Assembly (NCBI GenBank): GCA_016721465.1 | Contig: JADKIA010000033.1 | Span: 62,001 to 126,000, forward strand | DNA from: Ideonella sp. | Lineage (GTDB): Bacteria; Pseudomonadota; Gammaproteobacteria; Burkholderiales; Burkholderiaceae_C | Reading direction: 5' to 3' | Length of the DNA: 64,000 nucleotides | Translations under genes and position numbers: made by a program | Part shown: positions 49,019-57,925 of the stretch, piece after piece | Position numbering within the stretch: the stretch's first letter is position 1 | Layout: every line of letters starts with the position of its first letter | The notes under the pieces: model-generated | Seen by the model: the letters and a program-made list of their open reading frames with translations, nothing else | Databases searched by the model: none | What the model was told of the DNA's origin: nothing

Positions 49019-52000
49019 TCAGCCGGCCTGGCGTCGGGCGGCGAGCACCTGCAGCACCAGCTTGGCCAGTGCCTGCGCATCGATCGGCTTGGCGATGTAG
49101 CCGACCATGCCCGCCGCGAGGCACTTTTCCCGGTCTTCGTGGAAGGCGTGGGCGGTCTGGGCGATGATGGGCAGGTCTGGCGCCAGTTTGAGAATCCGGC
49201 GCGCCGCTTCGAAGCCGTCGATCACCGGCATCTGGATGTCCATCAGCACGACGTCGTAGGCCTTGGGGCCGTCGGTGATCACCCTTTGCACGGCCGTGGC
49301 GCCATCGCCGACGACGACCAGCCGGGCGCCTTCGTCCTCCAGACCGAGCTTCAGCATGGCCTGGTTGACCGGGTCGTCCTCGGCCAGCAGGATGCAGACA
49401 CCGGCCAGTGACTTGTCTGGCCAGGTCCCTGGGGTCTCATGCTGGTCTCCCGGACCCGCGGCGGGCTGCAAGAGCGGCAGGCGCACCTCGAACATGCTGC
49501 CGCGGCCCGGGCTGCTCTCGACCCGAATATCGCCGTGCATCAGTTCAAGCAGGCGTTTGCAGATCGCCAGGCCCAACCCGGTGCCGCCGAACTTGCGCGT
49601 GGTGGAGCCGTCCGCCTGCTGGAACGGGTTGAAGACGAAACCGAGCTGTTCTGCTGTCATGCCGATGCCGGTATCGGTGACACGGAAAATCAGTTGTCCA
49701 CCGTCGCGCAGGGCGGACAAGGTGACGCTGCCCGCGTCGGTGAACTTGATCGCGTTGCTGAGCAGGTTGAGCAGGATCTGACCCAGCCGCAGCGGATCGC
49801 CCACGCAGTGGGGCGGAAGATCGGCGGCTTTTTCGACGCGCAGGACGAGGCCCTTGGCGCGTGCCCGGTCGGCGACGAGCTGCAGTGCGCCGTCGAGCAC
49901 CTGGCTGCAGTCCATCTCGGTTTGCTCGATGTGCAACTTTCCGGCATCGATCTTCGAGAAGTCAAGGATGTCATCGACCACGCCGAGCAGTTGGTTGCCG
50001 GAGATGAGGATCTTGTCGAAGGCGTCGCGGGCTCGTTCCGGCTCCTTGTATCGGCGCTGTCCGATCCGGGCGAAGCCGAGCACGCCGTTCATGGGGGTGC
50101 GGATTTCGTGGCTCATGTTGGCCAGGAACTCGCTTCTGGCACGTGCCAGGTTCTCGGCGGCCACCAGCGCACGTTCCCGGGCCTGCGTGGCCGCGCGCTG
50201 AAGGCTCACATCGACCACACTGACCACCGCACCAACGATCTGGCCCTTCTCGACGATCGGATGACTGGCCAGCGCCACGGGCACCGGGTGCCCATCGGCG
50301 TGCCAATAGGTTTCGTCGTCAACCCGTGATTCCTGCCCTGCCCGCCAGGCTTGGCCGGCAATGCAGTCGGACACAGGGAAGGGGCTGCCGTCCGGCCGAC
50401 TGTGGTGGAACAAATCGTGAGCGGAGCGTCCCATGGCCTGCTCGGCCGAGTGGCCCAGCATGCGGCAGGCGGCCGGGTTGATGAAGGTGATCCGGCCATC
50501 GTGATCGACGCCATACAGGCCGTCGGCGGTGGAATCGAGAATGCGCGTGGCGCGGGCTTCGGTGGCCAGCAGTTCGGTCGTGCGTTGCTCCACCAGTTCT
50601 TCCAGGTGCTGGCGGTGGCGTTCGAGCTCGGCCGTCGCCTGCTTGCGCTCGGTGATGTCGACCAGCATGCCGACCACGTTGACGACCACGTTGTTGCTGT
50701 CCTTGATCGCCGACACCGACAGATCGGCCCAGATCGCTCCGCCGTCTTTTCTGAGGTAGCGTTTTTCCAGGCGGTACCGCTCCACCTGGCCGTCGATGAG
50801 CCGCTGGAAATGCGCCCTGGCGGCGTCCCGGTCATCGGGATGGGTGACGTCCTCATAGGACAGCCGCAGGATTTCCTCTGCGCTGTAGCCGAGCGTCACT
50901 GCCCAGCGTTCGTTGGCCATCACATAGCGACCGGTCCGGTCGGTGATGGAAACGCCGGCATTTGCCGCATCAAAGATCGCGCGCAGCCGTTGTTCGCTGT
51001 CGTGCAGGATCCTCTCAGCCTCGATGCGCTGCGTGATGTCGCGGGCGGTGCCCACCGTGCCAATGACCTCACCTCGCTCGTTGAGGAATGGCGCCTTGCG
51101 CACGTCCAGGTAGGTCATGCGCCCCTGGATATTGCCGAACTCCTCGAACACCGAGGGCACGCCGTGCTCGAGGGTGGCCGCATCGCTGTCCTGACACAGT
51201 TCGCCAAAGGTGTGCCACAGCGGGTCGTCGGGATGCTTGCTCCGCTCGCGCATCGCGAAGAACATGTCGCTCTTGCCCACCGGCTCGTCCGTGTCCGTGG
51301 CACTCAGCAACTGTTGACACACGGCACGGTTGGCAAACAAGTAGCGCTTCTCGAGGTCCTTGGCCCAGATCATGTCGGGCACGTTGTCGGCCATCAGACG
51401 CAGCAGGGTCGCCAGGTTGCGCGAGCGCTCCTCGCTCTCTCGTGCCGCCTGCTCGATCCGCTTGCGCGCCGTGATGTTCATCGACGTGCCGACCGCGAGT
51501 GCCGGCTGGCCGTCGGCACGGCGCTGGATCACGCTGCCCTTGGTGTGGATCCATTGGTACTGGCCGTCGCGCCGCCGCAGGCGGTATTCCAGGTCGAACA
51601 CCGGGTCACCGGGTTGCATGGCGGCCTGGAACCGCTCCACGAACCGTCCGGCGTCGTCGGGATGCACGCGCTCGAGCCAGGCCGGCAGCGTCTTCAGGGA
51701 CTCGTCCGGCTCGAGCCCCAGCGTTGGCAGGTTGGCCTGGTCGAAGACCAGCGCCTGGGTGAGCAGGTCGACCTTCCAGAGGACCACCTGGGTCACCTCG
51801 ACGGCCATCTTCAGGTTCCACTCCGCCTCCTTGCGTTCCCCGATGTCGTGCCAGACGCCCACCAGGCAGGTGCGTCCGCGCAGGCGAATGGCCCGGGCGC
51901 TGACGAGAACGTCGATGATGCGGCCGTCCTTGCAACGGTGTTGCCCTTCGAAGCTGGCGCTGCCGTCGCGCACGACCGCTGCCACTTCGTCGCGCAGTGC

Positions 52001-52831
52001 CACCTCGTCCGCCGACGCCTGAATCAGGGCCAGCGACTGCCCGACCAATTCTTCGCGGGCATAGCCGAGCATGCGGCAGGCGGCCTCGTTGACCTCGAGG
52101 AATTGCAGAGTCTGGGCATCGACGAGATCGATGCCTTCGCCCGCCTGGTTGACGATGGCCCGGTATTGCTCCTCTCGCTCAGCCAGCGCCTCGCGGGTAT
52201 GCGCCTGGACCGAGACGTCGCGGAAACACCAGATCCGCCCCTGCTCGGCACCGAGCGCCAGGACCCGCGTGTAGCGCTCGAAGACCCGGCCGTCCTTGAA
52301 CTGCAAGGTGTCGTTGGCTTGCGCATCGCTGCCGTAAAGCCGCTGCACGCCGGCCAGGAAGCCCTCGGGATCGACCAGCTGGTCGAGCACGTGCTTCAGC
52401 AGCAGATCGTCCCGTCCAGCGGTGGCCAGCTCCGTCGGCACGCGCCAAAGTTCGAAGAAGCGCTTGTTGGCGGAGAGCACTTGGCCGTCCGCCGCCACCA
52501 TCAGGATGCCCTCGTCGGTGGAATCGAGGGCCACCCGAAGGCGGGCCTCGGCGCTTTCGACGCTGAGCGACAGGGCCTGTTGCTGGTGCGCGGTGATTTC
52601 GCGCAACAGCGTGCTCATCAACATCAGGCTGGCCGGCGCCACGATGCCAGCCGTCACCAGGCCGGTCAGCACGTAGTCGAAGGTGATCCGGCCCATCAGG
52701 GCCAGATCCATCAGCGACACGATCAGCACTGCGGCCACCACGGCCACCAGCGAAAACAACCACCACAGGCGCCATCCGTTCAGCTGCTGCAGTTGTGCAA
52801 CCAGCCTGGAGTCCTGTCGACCTTCTTTCAT
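49019..52831 (-). CDS. Six-PAS hybrid sensor histidine kinase/response regulator
   Basis: A 1270-residue membrane kinase. Two TM helices (about 22-45 and 53-75) precede six consecutive PAS units (segments beginning LRVALDSTDEG, YRAIVNQAGEG, VLWKVDLL, MIWAKDLEKRY, LRAIFDAANAG and RILDSTADG), then HisKA with ANMSHEIRTPMNG (His908), HATPase (NLLSNAIKF, DTGIGM, GTGLGLAI) and a C-terminal receiver with Asp1198 in VLMDIQMPVIDG. The ATG at 52831 is preferred to an in-frame TTG at 52921. It would integrate several cytoplasmic redox or ligand signals. No partner regulator is adjacent. Confidence 0.92.
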   Translation of the reverse strand: MKEGRQDSRLVAQLQQLNGWRLWWLFSLVAVVAAVLIVSLMDLALMGRITFDYVLTGLVTAGIVAPASLMLMSTLLREITAHQQQALSLSVESAEARLRVALDSTDEGILMVAADGQVLSANKRFFELWRVPTELATAGRDDLLLKHVLDQLVDPEGFLAGVQRLYGSDAQANDTLQFKDGRVFERYTRVLALGAEQGRIWCFRDVSVQAHTREALAEREEQYRAIVNQAGEGIDLVDAQTLQFLEVNEAACRMLGYAREELVGQSLALIQASADEVALRDEVAAVVRDGSASFEGQHRCKDGRIIDVLVSARAIRLRGRTCLVGVWHDIGERKEAEWNLKMAVEVTQVVLWKVDLLTQALVFDQANLPTLGLEPDESLKTLPAWLERVHPDDAGRFVERFQAAMQPGDPVFDLEYRLRRRDGQYQWIHTKGSVIQRRADGQPALAVGTSMNITARKRIEQAARESEERSRNLATLLRLMADNVPDMIWAKDLEKRYLFANRAVCQQLLSATDTDEPVGKSDMFFAMRERSKHPDDPLWHTFGELCQDSDAATLEHGVPSVFEEFGNIQGRMTYLDVRKAPFLNERGEVIGTVGTARDITQRIEAERILHDSEQRLRAIFDAANAGVSITDRTGRYVMANERWAVTLGYSAEEILRLSYEDVTHPDDRDAARAHFQRLIDGQVERYRLEKRYLRKDGGAIWADLSVSAIKDSNNVVVNVVGMLVDITERKQATAELERHRQHLEELVEQRTTELLATEARATRILDSTADGLYGVDHDGRITFINPAACRMLGHSAEQAMGRSAHDLFHHSRPDGSPFPVSDCIAGQAWRAGQESRVDDETYWHADGHPVPVALASHPIVEKGQIVGAVVSVVDVSLQRAATQARERALVAAENLARARSEFLANMSHEIRTPMNGVLGFARIGQRRYKEPERARDAFDKILISGNQLLGVVDDILDFSKIDAGKLHIEQTEMDCSQVLDGALQLVADRARAKGLVLRVEKAADLPPHCVGDPLRLGQILLNLLSNAIKFTDAGSVTLSALRDGGQLIFRVTDTGIGMTAEQLGFVFNPFQQADGSTTRKFGGTGLGLAICKRLLELMHGDIRVESSPGRGSMFEVRLPLLQPAAGPGDQHETPGTWPDKSLAGVCILLAEDDPVNQAMLKLGLEDEGARLVVVGDGATAVQRVITDGPKAYDVVLMDIQMPVIDGFEAARRILKLAPDLPIIAQTAHAFHEDREKCLAAGMVGYIAKPIDAQALAKLVLQVLAARRQAG

Positions 52832-53092
52832 GCCCAAACCCAGCTGCGATGGCAGTTCCCGCTCGATGCGGCGGGTGATTGCCGTGGGGCCAACCTGCGC
52901 TGCAATTCTGCCCTCATTCAAAGCCGCGACGAATCAGCCACGGCGCACTCGGCCTGCAAGCTCACGGCCGCGCTGATGCAGCATCTTTCCGGCGGGCCCT
53001 GCGCGACATCAACACCCCAGCTGGTCCCGCTTGAAGGGTGGTGCAGCGAGCAGGACAATCGCGCGGTCCCGTCGTGGCATTGAAGACCGCCC

Positions 53093-53629
53093 ATGAAGCC
53101 CGTGTTGCTGCTGTGCTCGACCACCGATGGCCAGACACGCAAGATATGCGAGCGCCTGCAGCACAGGCTGCAGGACGCCGGCGTCACCGTCGTGCTCACC
53201 ATGATCGAGCACGCCCGAGAGGTGTCGCCCTCCGACTACAGTCTGTTGGTGGTGGGTGCGCGCATTCGGTATGGCCACACCGATGGGCGCGTCATCGAGT
53301 TCGCGAACCGCTGCGCGGCACTGCTGAATGCCATGCCCAGCGCGTTCTTCTCGGTCAACATCGTCGCCCGCAAGCCCGGCAAGGACCGACCCGAAACCAA
53401 CCCCTACGTGCAGAAGTTCCTTCAGCGCGTGGCCTGGCGGCCGCGGTTGCGCGAGGTGTTCGCCGGTCGGCTCGACTACCCACGCTATGGGCCGCTCGAC
53501 CGCAACCTCATCCGCTTCATCATGTGGATGACCGACGGCCCGACCGACCCAAGCGCGCAGGTCGAGTTCACCGACTGGCACCGCGTGGATGCGTTTGCGC
53601 AGGCCTTGTGTGCAGCCGTCCGGGCGTGA
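53093..53629 (+). CDS. hemG: Flavodoxin-type protoporphyrinogen oxidase
   Basis: A 178-residue flavodoxin-fold protein. LLCSTTDGQTRKIC is the FMN phosphate loop; GARIRYGHTDGRVIEF and KFLQRVAWRPRLREVFAGRLDYPRYGPLDRNLIRFIMW match HemG, including the long insert loop that distinguishes it from ordinary flavodoxins. HemG oxidises protoporphyrinogen IX to protoporphyrin IX, passing electrons to quinone at the inner membrane. It is the last ordinary chromosomal gene before the low-GC accessory region. Confidence 0.88.
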   Translation: MKPVLLLCSTTDGQTRKICERLQHRLQDAGVTVVLTMIEHAREVSPSDYSLLVVGARIRYGHTDGRVIEFANRCAALLNAMPSAFFSVNIVARKPGKDRPETNPYVQKFLQRVAWRPRLREVFAGRLDYPRYGPLDRNLIRFIMWMTDGPTDPSAQVEFTDWHRVDAFAQALCAAVRA

Positions 53630-53657
53630 TCGCACCGGCGAGCCGGCCGCCGCCCCG

Positions 53658-53885
53658 CTATGGGTGCAGATAGATGCACCTGGCCCAATCGTAGGTCGTG
53701 CTCGGCCCTTCACTGGATGCAATGGGGCAGGCATCCTTGTTCGAGCAATCCATGTTGGCCAATTGCCGGCCCATGCGCTTGCCAGCCCGTGAAACGTTCA
53801 GCTTGTGCTCAAGCCTGACCTGTACGATCTTGCCCGTCAGCGAACAATTGAAATCCAGGGCAGTACCTTCTGAAGATGCTTGCAT
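53658..53885 (-). CDS. Small Cys-containing hypothetical protein, possibly 5'-truncated
   Basis: A 75-residue frame with four cysteines (DFNCSLTG, NMDCSNKDAC, WARCIYLHP), a composition that looks like a folded exported domain rather than noise. In-frame codons continue 11 residues upstream of the ATG to a stop, without another good start or any signal peptide, so the gene may have lost its 5' end. It lies in the 313-bp stretch between hemG and the DUF924 gene, where base composition first drops. Function unknown. Confidence 0.4.
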   Translation of the reverse strand: MQASSEGTALDFNCSLTGKIVQVRLEHKLNVSRAGKRMGRQLANMDCSNKDACPIASSEGPSTTYDWARCIYLHP

Positions 53886-53942
53886 CGGCGACCGTCCATC
53901 GGCAAAAGGGGCCCATTTTCACATTGCGCTCATCGGCGAGTT

Positions 53943-54479
53943 CTAGAAGCTTGATCCCGGCTGGGCCAGGAAAGCCAACTCCTCGTCCGTTGAACTGCGG
54001 CCCAGCGTGGCGTTGCGGTGAGGGTAGCGACCGAACCGATCAATGATGGACTTGTGCCTGAGCTCGAATTCGATGTTGGCCTGGAGCCCCGCAGCCTTGA
54101 ACAGCTGCAGGGCCACCTCGTGGATCGCGCCGGACTCGCTGTGCATGTAGGGCATGTACAAGAAAGCCAATTCATCGGGCGACAGCAACCGGCCCACATC
54201 CAGCGCAACCGCTTCCTGAGACAGGGCCAGTGCCAGTGGATCGCAGGCAAAGGCCAGCGGAGTCCCACGGTGCATGTTGCGCGAGAACTGGTCAAGAACA
54301 ATGATCTCTGCCAGTCGGCCCTTGGGCTCGCGGCGCCAGCCGTAGCACTCGCAGCGACTCGCCATGGCATGGACTTCCGAGAATCGACTCCTGATGAGCT
54401 GATCGAAACCCGGGTCGACTTTCCACCACTGTGCAGGGGAGGTTTCGTCGAACCAGAACGTGAGGATGGATGAGTACAT
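53943..54479 (-). CDS. DUF924 family protein, probable terminal integron cassette gene
   Basis: A 178-residue all-helical protein matching DUF924 (TPR-like): ILTFWFDETSPAQWWKVDPG at the N-terminus, IVLDQFSRNMHRGTPLAFACD, FLYMPYMHSES and the DRFGRYPHRNA segment. Its function is unknown. It is read leftward, the same direction as the cassette genes with attC at their 3' ends, and lies left of the leftmost attC. No attC is visible after its stop, so it is either a terminal cassette that lost its site or flanking DNA. Confidence 0.8.
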   Translation of the reverse strand: MYSSILTFWFDETSPAQWWKVDPGFDQLIRSRFSEVHAMASRCECYGWRREPKGRLAEIIVLDQFSRNMHRGTPLAFACDPLALALSQEAVALDVGRLLSPDELAFLYMPYMHSESGAIHEVALQLFKAAGLQANIEFELRHKSIIDRFGRYPHRNATLGRSSTDEELAFLAQPGSSF

Positions 54480-54615
54480 GGTCGAGTCAGGCAAGCATTG
54501 CCTAGGGCTCACCGCGATGCACCCGCGGTGGAACGCCGCAGGGCCAGGGGAGCCGACCGGCGCCAGGCGTGAAGCAATGCCCCCTTGACCTCCAGCGTCT
54601 GGGTCGACTTTCCCA

Positions 54616-54668
54616 GCCCAACGAATTGCGCCGCGCCGTCGAGGGGCAGCTCGAATGACGGGTTGGGC
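54616..54668 (-). repeat. attC site 1 (short type)
   Basis: 53 bp bounded by GCCCAAC (54616-54622) and GTTGGGC (54662-54668), both fitting the attC consensus, with the inner CTCGAATGACGG block shared with the other sites. It is the leftmost recognisable site. Confidence 0.8.
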
Positions 54669-54721
54669 GGCGGCACTGGCCACAAGATAGCATGCCCGTT
54701 GCCTGAACAAAGGAGAGCGCC

Positions 54722-55192
54722 ATGCACCTGACCAGCAAATGCGTCGTGATTGGACTGATGCTTGCCGTTGCGGGCATCGCGGCGGCGCAAAGCGAACCGT
54801 CGAGTGCTGCCTACGACGAGAGCTTGGCGAAGTCTGTCGGAGCGGATGAGCGCGGCATGCGCAGTTTTGTGCTGGTGATTCTGAAGACCGGGCCGAACAA
54901 GATGCCGGCTGGCCCTGAGCGCGATGAGATGTTTCGCGGTCACTTTGCCAACATGAAGCGCTTGTCGGACGCAGGCAAGCTTGTGCAGGCGGGCCCATTG
55001 GATGGCGTTGACGGGTGGCGCGGCCTGTACGTCTTTGCCGTCGCAGACATCGAGGAAGCTCGGTCTCTTGTTGCCACTGATCCGGTTGTGGCCAAGGGCG
55101 AGATGATCCCGGAGCTTCATCGGTACTACGGGACCGCGGCCCTGATGATGATTCCTGGACTGCATGCCAAGGTGTCGATGCGGCCGATATGA
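54722..55192 (+). CDS. Exported YCII-domain protein
   Basis: A 156-residue protein with a signal peptide (cleavage near AAAQ, residue 23) followed by a YciI/YCII ferredoxin-like domain: MRSFVLVILKTGP, FRGHFANMKRLSDAGKLVQAGPL with the conserved His, and DPVVAKGEMIPELHRYYG. The start has AGGAGAG. Its function is unknown. It lies between attC 1 and the degenerate attC 2 but is transcribed rightward, against the direction of the array, so it must rely on its own promoter. Confidence 0.82.
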   Translation: MHLTSKCVVIGLMLAVAGIAAAQSEPSSAAYDESLAKSVGADERGMRSFVLVILKTGPNKMPAGPERDEMFRGHFANMKRLSDAGKLVQAGPLDGVDGWRGLYVFAVADIEEARSLVATDPVVAKGEMIPELHRYYGTAALMMIPGLHAKVSMRPI

Positions 55193-55231
55193 GGCCCGAT
55201 TGAACCGCACTGCATTCTGCGGGGTTCCGCC

Positions 55232-55280
55232 GCCCAACGTTGGAAGCGAGCTGCAAGTCGGCTCGCATGACGGGCTAGCC
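55232..55280 (-). repeat. attC site 2 (degenerate, short type)
   Basis: 49 bp from GCCCAAC (55232-55238) to GCTAGCC (55274-55280). The right box has lost the GTT core expected for cleavage. The inner CATGACGGG block still aligns with the intact sites. The same altered box recurs in the site near 57970. Confidence 0.55.
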
Positions 55281-55352
55281 AGCGGCACGCCCATCCGTGA
55301 ATTGACGCTGCCGACCATTGCAACCACAATGGTTCCATTTTGGGAGCCTGAC

Positions 55353-55595
55353 ATGCCCACGACATTGACCTTAAAGAACATTCCTGACGTGGTTTACGAG
55401 CGATTGCGCGCTTCAGCAGCTGCACATCGGCGGAGCTTGAACAGTGAAGCCATCGTTTGCTTGGAATCTGTGCTTTTGCCTCGTCGAATGACCGTGGAGG
55501 AGCAGCTTGAGCGCGCAAGGGAGTTGCGGGCAAGTCTCGACTTCCGTGTAACTGCCAAAGACCTGGACTCGTTCAAGCGTGAAGGAAGACCATGA
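55353..55595 (+). CDS. VapB/FitA-type antitoxin
   Basis: An 80-residue protein with a ribbon-helix-helix start (TLTLKNIPDVVYERLRASAA followed by HRRSLNSEAI) and a charged C-terminal tail that would bind the toxin. This is the FitA/Arc-like antitoxin pattern. Its TGA overlaps the ATG of the PIN-domain gene (ATGA). It is transcribed rightward, against the array direction, as autonomous toxin-antitoxin cassettes with their own promoter may be. Confidence 0.85.
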   Translation: MPTTLTLKNIPDVVYERLRASAAAHRRSLNSEAIVCLESVLLPRRMTVEEQLERARELRASLDFRVTAKDLDSFKREGRP

Positions 55596-55984
55596 TCGTG
55601 GTCGCTACCAATGTCCTGGCGTACTTTTTCATGTGTGGTGAGCACACTGCAGCAGCAGAGGACCTGTACGAACGAGAGCCGACGTGGGTAGCCCCGTCAC
55701 TTTGGAGAAGCGAGTTTCGAAACCTTCTGGCAGGCTACATGCGAAGGGAAGGGCTGACCCTCAACAAGGCTTGTGCCTTGCAAGATGCCGCGCAGTCGAT
55801 ATTGGATGGCGAGTTTGAGTCGGACTCGAACTCTGTTCTGCGACTGGTCAGTGAAAGCACATGCAGCGCCTACGACTGCGAATTCGTTTCCTTGGCCGAG
55901 CGCCTAAATGTCAAGTTGGTGACCATGGACGCAAGAGTGCGGCGAGCTTTCCCGCGAATTGCGGTGCCGATTTCTGCTGGCTAG
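55592..55984 (+). CDS. PIN-domain (VapC-type) toxin lacking its first catalytic Asp
   Basis: A 130-residue PIN-domain protein. The family begins with a V-D-T-N-V pattern in which the Asp binds catalytic metal; here the residue is Ala5 (MIVVATNVLAY, codon GCT). The other acidic positions survive: Glu in RSEFRN, Asp in SAYDCEFVSLA and Asp in VTMDARV. VapC toxins are RNases; loss of the first Asp usually abolishes activity. The gene may therefore be an inactivated toxin kept with its antitoxin, or the base is an error. Confidence 0.88.
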   Translation: MIVVATNVLAYFFMCGEHTAAAEDLYEREPTWVAPSLWRSEFRNLLAGYMRREGLTLNKACALQDAAQSILDGEFESDSNSVLRLVSESTCSAYDCEFVSLAERLNVKLVTMDARVRRAFPRIAVPISAG

Positions 55985-56211
55985 CGAATGAAAGGGATTC
56001 CCCGTCCCGAACTGGCCGCGCGCAGGCGGCGGGCCAAGAAGTGCACGATGTGAAGTGCGAACTCTCACCTCCTCCTTTCGAAGTTACAAGGCAGCGTGGT
56101 GCAGCAGCGAAACTTCGGCTGCATCTTGCCGGCCCAACTTGAAACACCGATTGATGGCGTCGCCACCGGTGTAGAGACTTCATGCTCTTCATTGAATACG
56201 AGGAAAACCCC

Positions 56212-56628
56212 ATGGCAAAGATGATCTTCGTCAGCCTGCCGGTCACCGACCTCAAAGCTTCGATCACCTTCTACAAGGCACTCGGATTCGAGCAGAACCT
56301 GCAGTTCAGCGACGATTCCGGCGCCTGCATGGTATGGAGCGAGGCAATCAACGTGATGCTGATCACCCATGCCAAGTGGCGCACGTTTACGCAGCGGCCG
56401 CTCCCACCGGCCGAGACGGCGGGGCACATGCTTTCGCTTGCGCTCGACAGCCGCGATGCCGTCGACGCGATGAACCATGCAGCGGCAACTCACGGTGGGC
56501 AGGCTGATGTGAACCCGGCTGAGGACATGGGCTTCATGTACACCCGTGATCTCGCCGATCCTGATGGGCATGTATGGGCTGCACTCTGGATGGATTCGGC
56601 GCCGATTCCGCCGGCGGGTCAGAGTTGA
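56212..56628 (+). CDS. VOC-superfamily (glyoxalase-like) protein 1
   Basis: A 138-residue vicinal-oxygen-chelate protein with IFVSLPVTDLKASITFYKAL at the start and DPDGHVWAALWMD at the end, the first and last strands of the paired beta-alpha-beta3 modules. It resembles the lactoylglutathione-lyase-like group found often in integron cassettes; metal and substrate are unknown. The ATG at 56212 follows GAGGAAAA; a start at 56182 adds ten unconserved residues. It is transcribed rightward, opposite to the array. Confidence 0.82.
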   Translation: MAKMIFVSLPVTDLKASITFYKALGFEQNLQFSDDSGACMVWSEAINVMLITHAKWRTFTQRPLPPAETAGHMLSLALDSRDAVDAMNHAAATHGGQADVNPAEDMGFMYTRDLADPDGHVWAALWMDSAPIPPAGQS

Positions 56629-56693
56629 GTCCTCAGCTCTGTCGCGCCACGAGGCGCATTGTCTGCTGGGGTGTTGCACCGGGCCCGCCCGAT

Positions 56694-56753
56694 TCCTAAC
56701 GTTGAAATTGAGGTGCCACGCTGCCGCGAGTCAGCTCGAATGACGGGTTAGGC
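56694..56753 (-). repeat. attC site 3 (short type)
   Basis: 60 bp from TCCTAAC (56694-56700) to GTTAGGC (56747-56753). The TAA stop of the DinB gene lies inside GTTAGGC (56748-56750). Confidence 0.8.
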
Positions 56754-57284
56754 GTCGCTCGGGAGAATGGCAAGCAAATCCGTAACGCCGACATCTTGGC
56801 CCGCCTGTGTCAGAAGGGCTGTCGCCTGACCACGGTGATGGGTTTGATGATTGAAGAAGTGCATTGCGAGATCGCCGAGTCGCCTTGTCGAAACGACTCC
56901 CTTCATGTTGGCGTATTGCAAGCTGGAGTCCAGATCGGCTTCGGTCAACTCCTTGGACCAGGCGGCGATGGCCTTGTCGAGCATTTCGCGGCGATCCCGG
57001 AGAGCCCCGAGTTCGTCGAACAAGACCTGGTCAAGACGCTCTGGAGCCAGAAGCTCCGAGACTGCCACCAGAGAAGCGGGCATTGATGTGTGCTGTGCGA
57101 AGCGCTTTAGCCAGATTGTGTCGGCGACCACAAGATGATTGAGTGTTCCCAGAATAGAGCTGAAGAATGCGCTTCTGTCTTTGGACAACTCCTCGGGCGG
57201 AAGAAGTGCTGCGGCGGAAAACACACGCCCGTTCATCCAGACGTTGTACTGGGCCATTTGACGGACAAAGATGAGCAAGTTCAT
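56748..57284 (-). CDS. DinB-family four-helix protein
   Basis: A 178-residue protein with the DinB/YfiT-like helical bundle. Likely metal ligands are His in LNHLVVAD (about 49) and the two His in HFFNHQTHHRGQ (about 143-151). The family includes thiol-dependent transferases, but most members are uncharacterised. Its stop codon is embedded in the attC box at its 3' end, an unambiguous cassette layout. Confidence 0.87.
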   Translation of the reverse strand: MNLLIFVRQMAQYNVWMNGRVFSAAALLPPEELSKDRSAFFSSILGTLNHLVVADTIWLKRFAQHTSMPASLVAVSELLAPERLDQVLFDELGALRDRREMLDKAIAAWSKELTEADLDSSLQYANMKGVVSTRRLGDLAMHFFNHQTHHRGQATALLTQAGQDVGVTDLLAILPSDA

Positions 57285-57300
57285 ACAAGTGGTTTTCGAT

Positions 57301-57426
57301 GCCTAACGTTGGAGGTGATCTAACCGTGGAGGCATGGCGCCCTGGCCGTGAGGCAGAGAAAAGACAAAGCTGCCGACCGGCCAAGGTGCCTTGCCGAAGC
57401 GGGTCAGCTCGAATGACGGGTTAGGT
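57301..57426 (-). repeat. attC site 4 (long type B)
   Basis: 126 bp from GCCTAAC (57301-57307) to GTTAGGT (57420-57426). The inner arms GGCGCCCTGGCCG and CGGCCAAGGTGCC form a long stem shared with site 9. The DUF1801 stop TAA (57421-57423) is inside the right box. Confidence 0.85.
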
Positions 57427-57879
57427 CGCACTCGTGGACTCGCTTCCGGTGGACGAGTTGTTCAAGGCTACAGCGGCGCAAATGAGCCTCGCAATTGCCA
57501 CCGCATCGAGCATACCGCCCTCCGAAATGTCGATTGCTCGCCTGGCGTTACCGTCCAGGCTGGAGTTGAAGAGCCTGAACGGGTCTGCGAGCGAAGCGCC
57601 CTTGGCGAACGTTAGCTTCACGGTCTTCTTGTAGGTCTCGCCGGTGCAGATGATTCCGTTGCATGACCAGACTGGAACATTCCACTTCCATTGCTCGGTG
57701 ATTCGGGGGTCAGCGCGTTTGATCACGGATCTGACTTCTGCGAGGACTGAGCCTCTCCAGTCTTGGAGCTCTCCAATTCGAGCGTCTATGAGTTCGGACG
57801 GCGACTTGCCCTTGTCTGCGTTCGGCGTTCTCTTGGGGAACGGCTTTGCGGCAGGTGATGACTTCTTGGGTGAGGGCAT
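57421..57879 (-). CDS. DUF1801 (YdhG-like) protein
   Basis: A 152-residue protein. A Lys/Pro-rich N-terminus precedes the DUF1801 domain with LQDWRGSVLAEVRSVIKRAD, WKWNVPVWSCNGIICTGETY and VKLTFAKGASLADP. DUF1801 proteins are small YdhG-fold proteins of unknown function. The ATG at 57879 is chosen because the longer frame runs back through the neighbouring attC-like sequence. The stop lies in the attC 4 right box. Confidence 0.85.
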   Translation of the reverse strand: MPSPKKSSPAAKPFPKRTPNADKGKSPSELIDARIGELQDWRGSVLAEVRSVIKRADPRITEQWKWNVPVWSCNGIICTGETYKKTVKLTFAKGASLADPFRLFNSSLDGNARRAIDISEGGMLDAVAIARLICAAVALNNSSTGSESTSAT

Positions 57880-57925
57880 ATTCGGTTCCCAGAATGCGCT
57901 GGTGGCGCGGCGCCTCGCTCGTGCG

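Noticed and set aside
56132..56138. GCCCAAC box as another attC between the toxin gene and VOC 1
   Set aside because: No matching GTTRRRY box or palindromic partner follows before the VOC gene.
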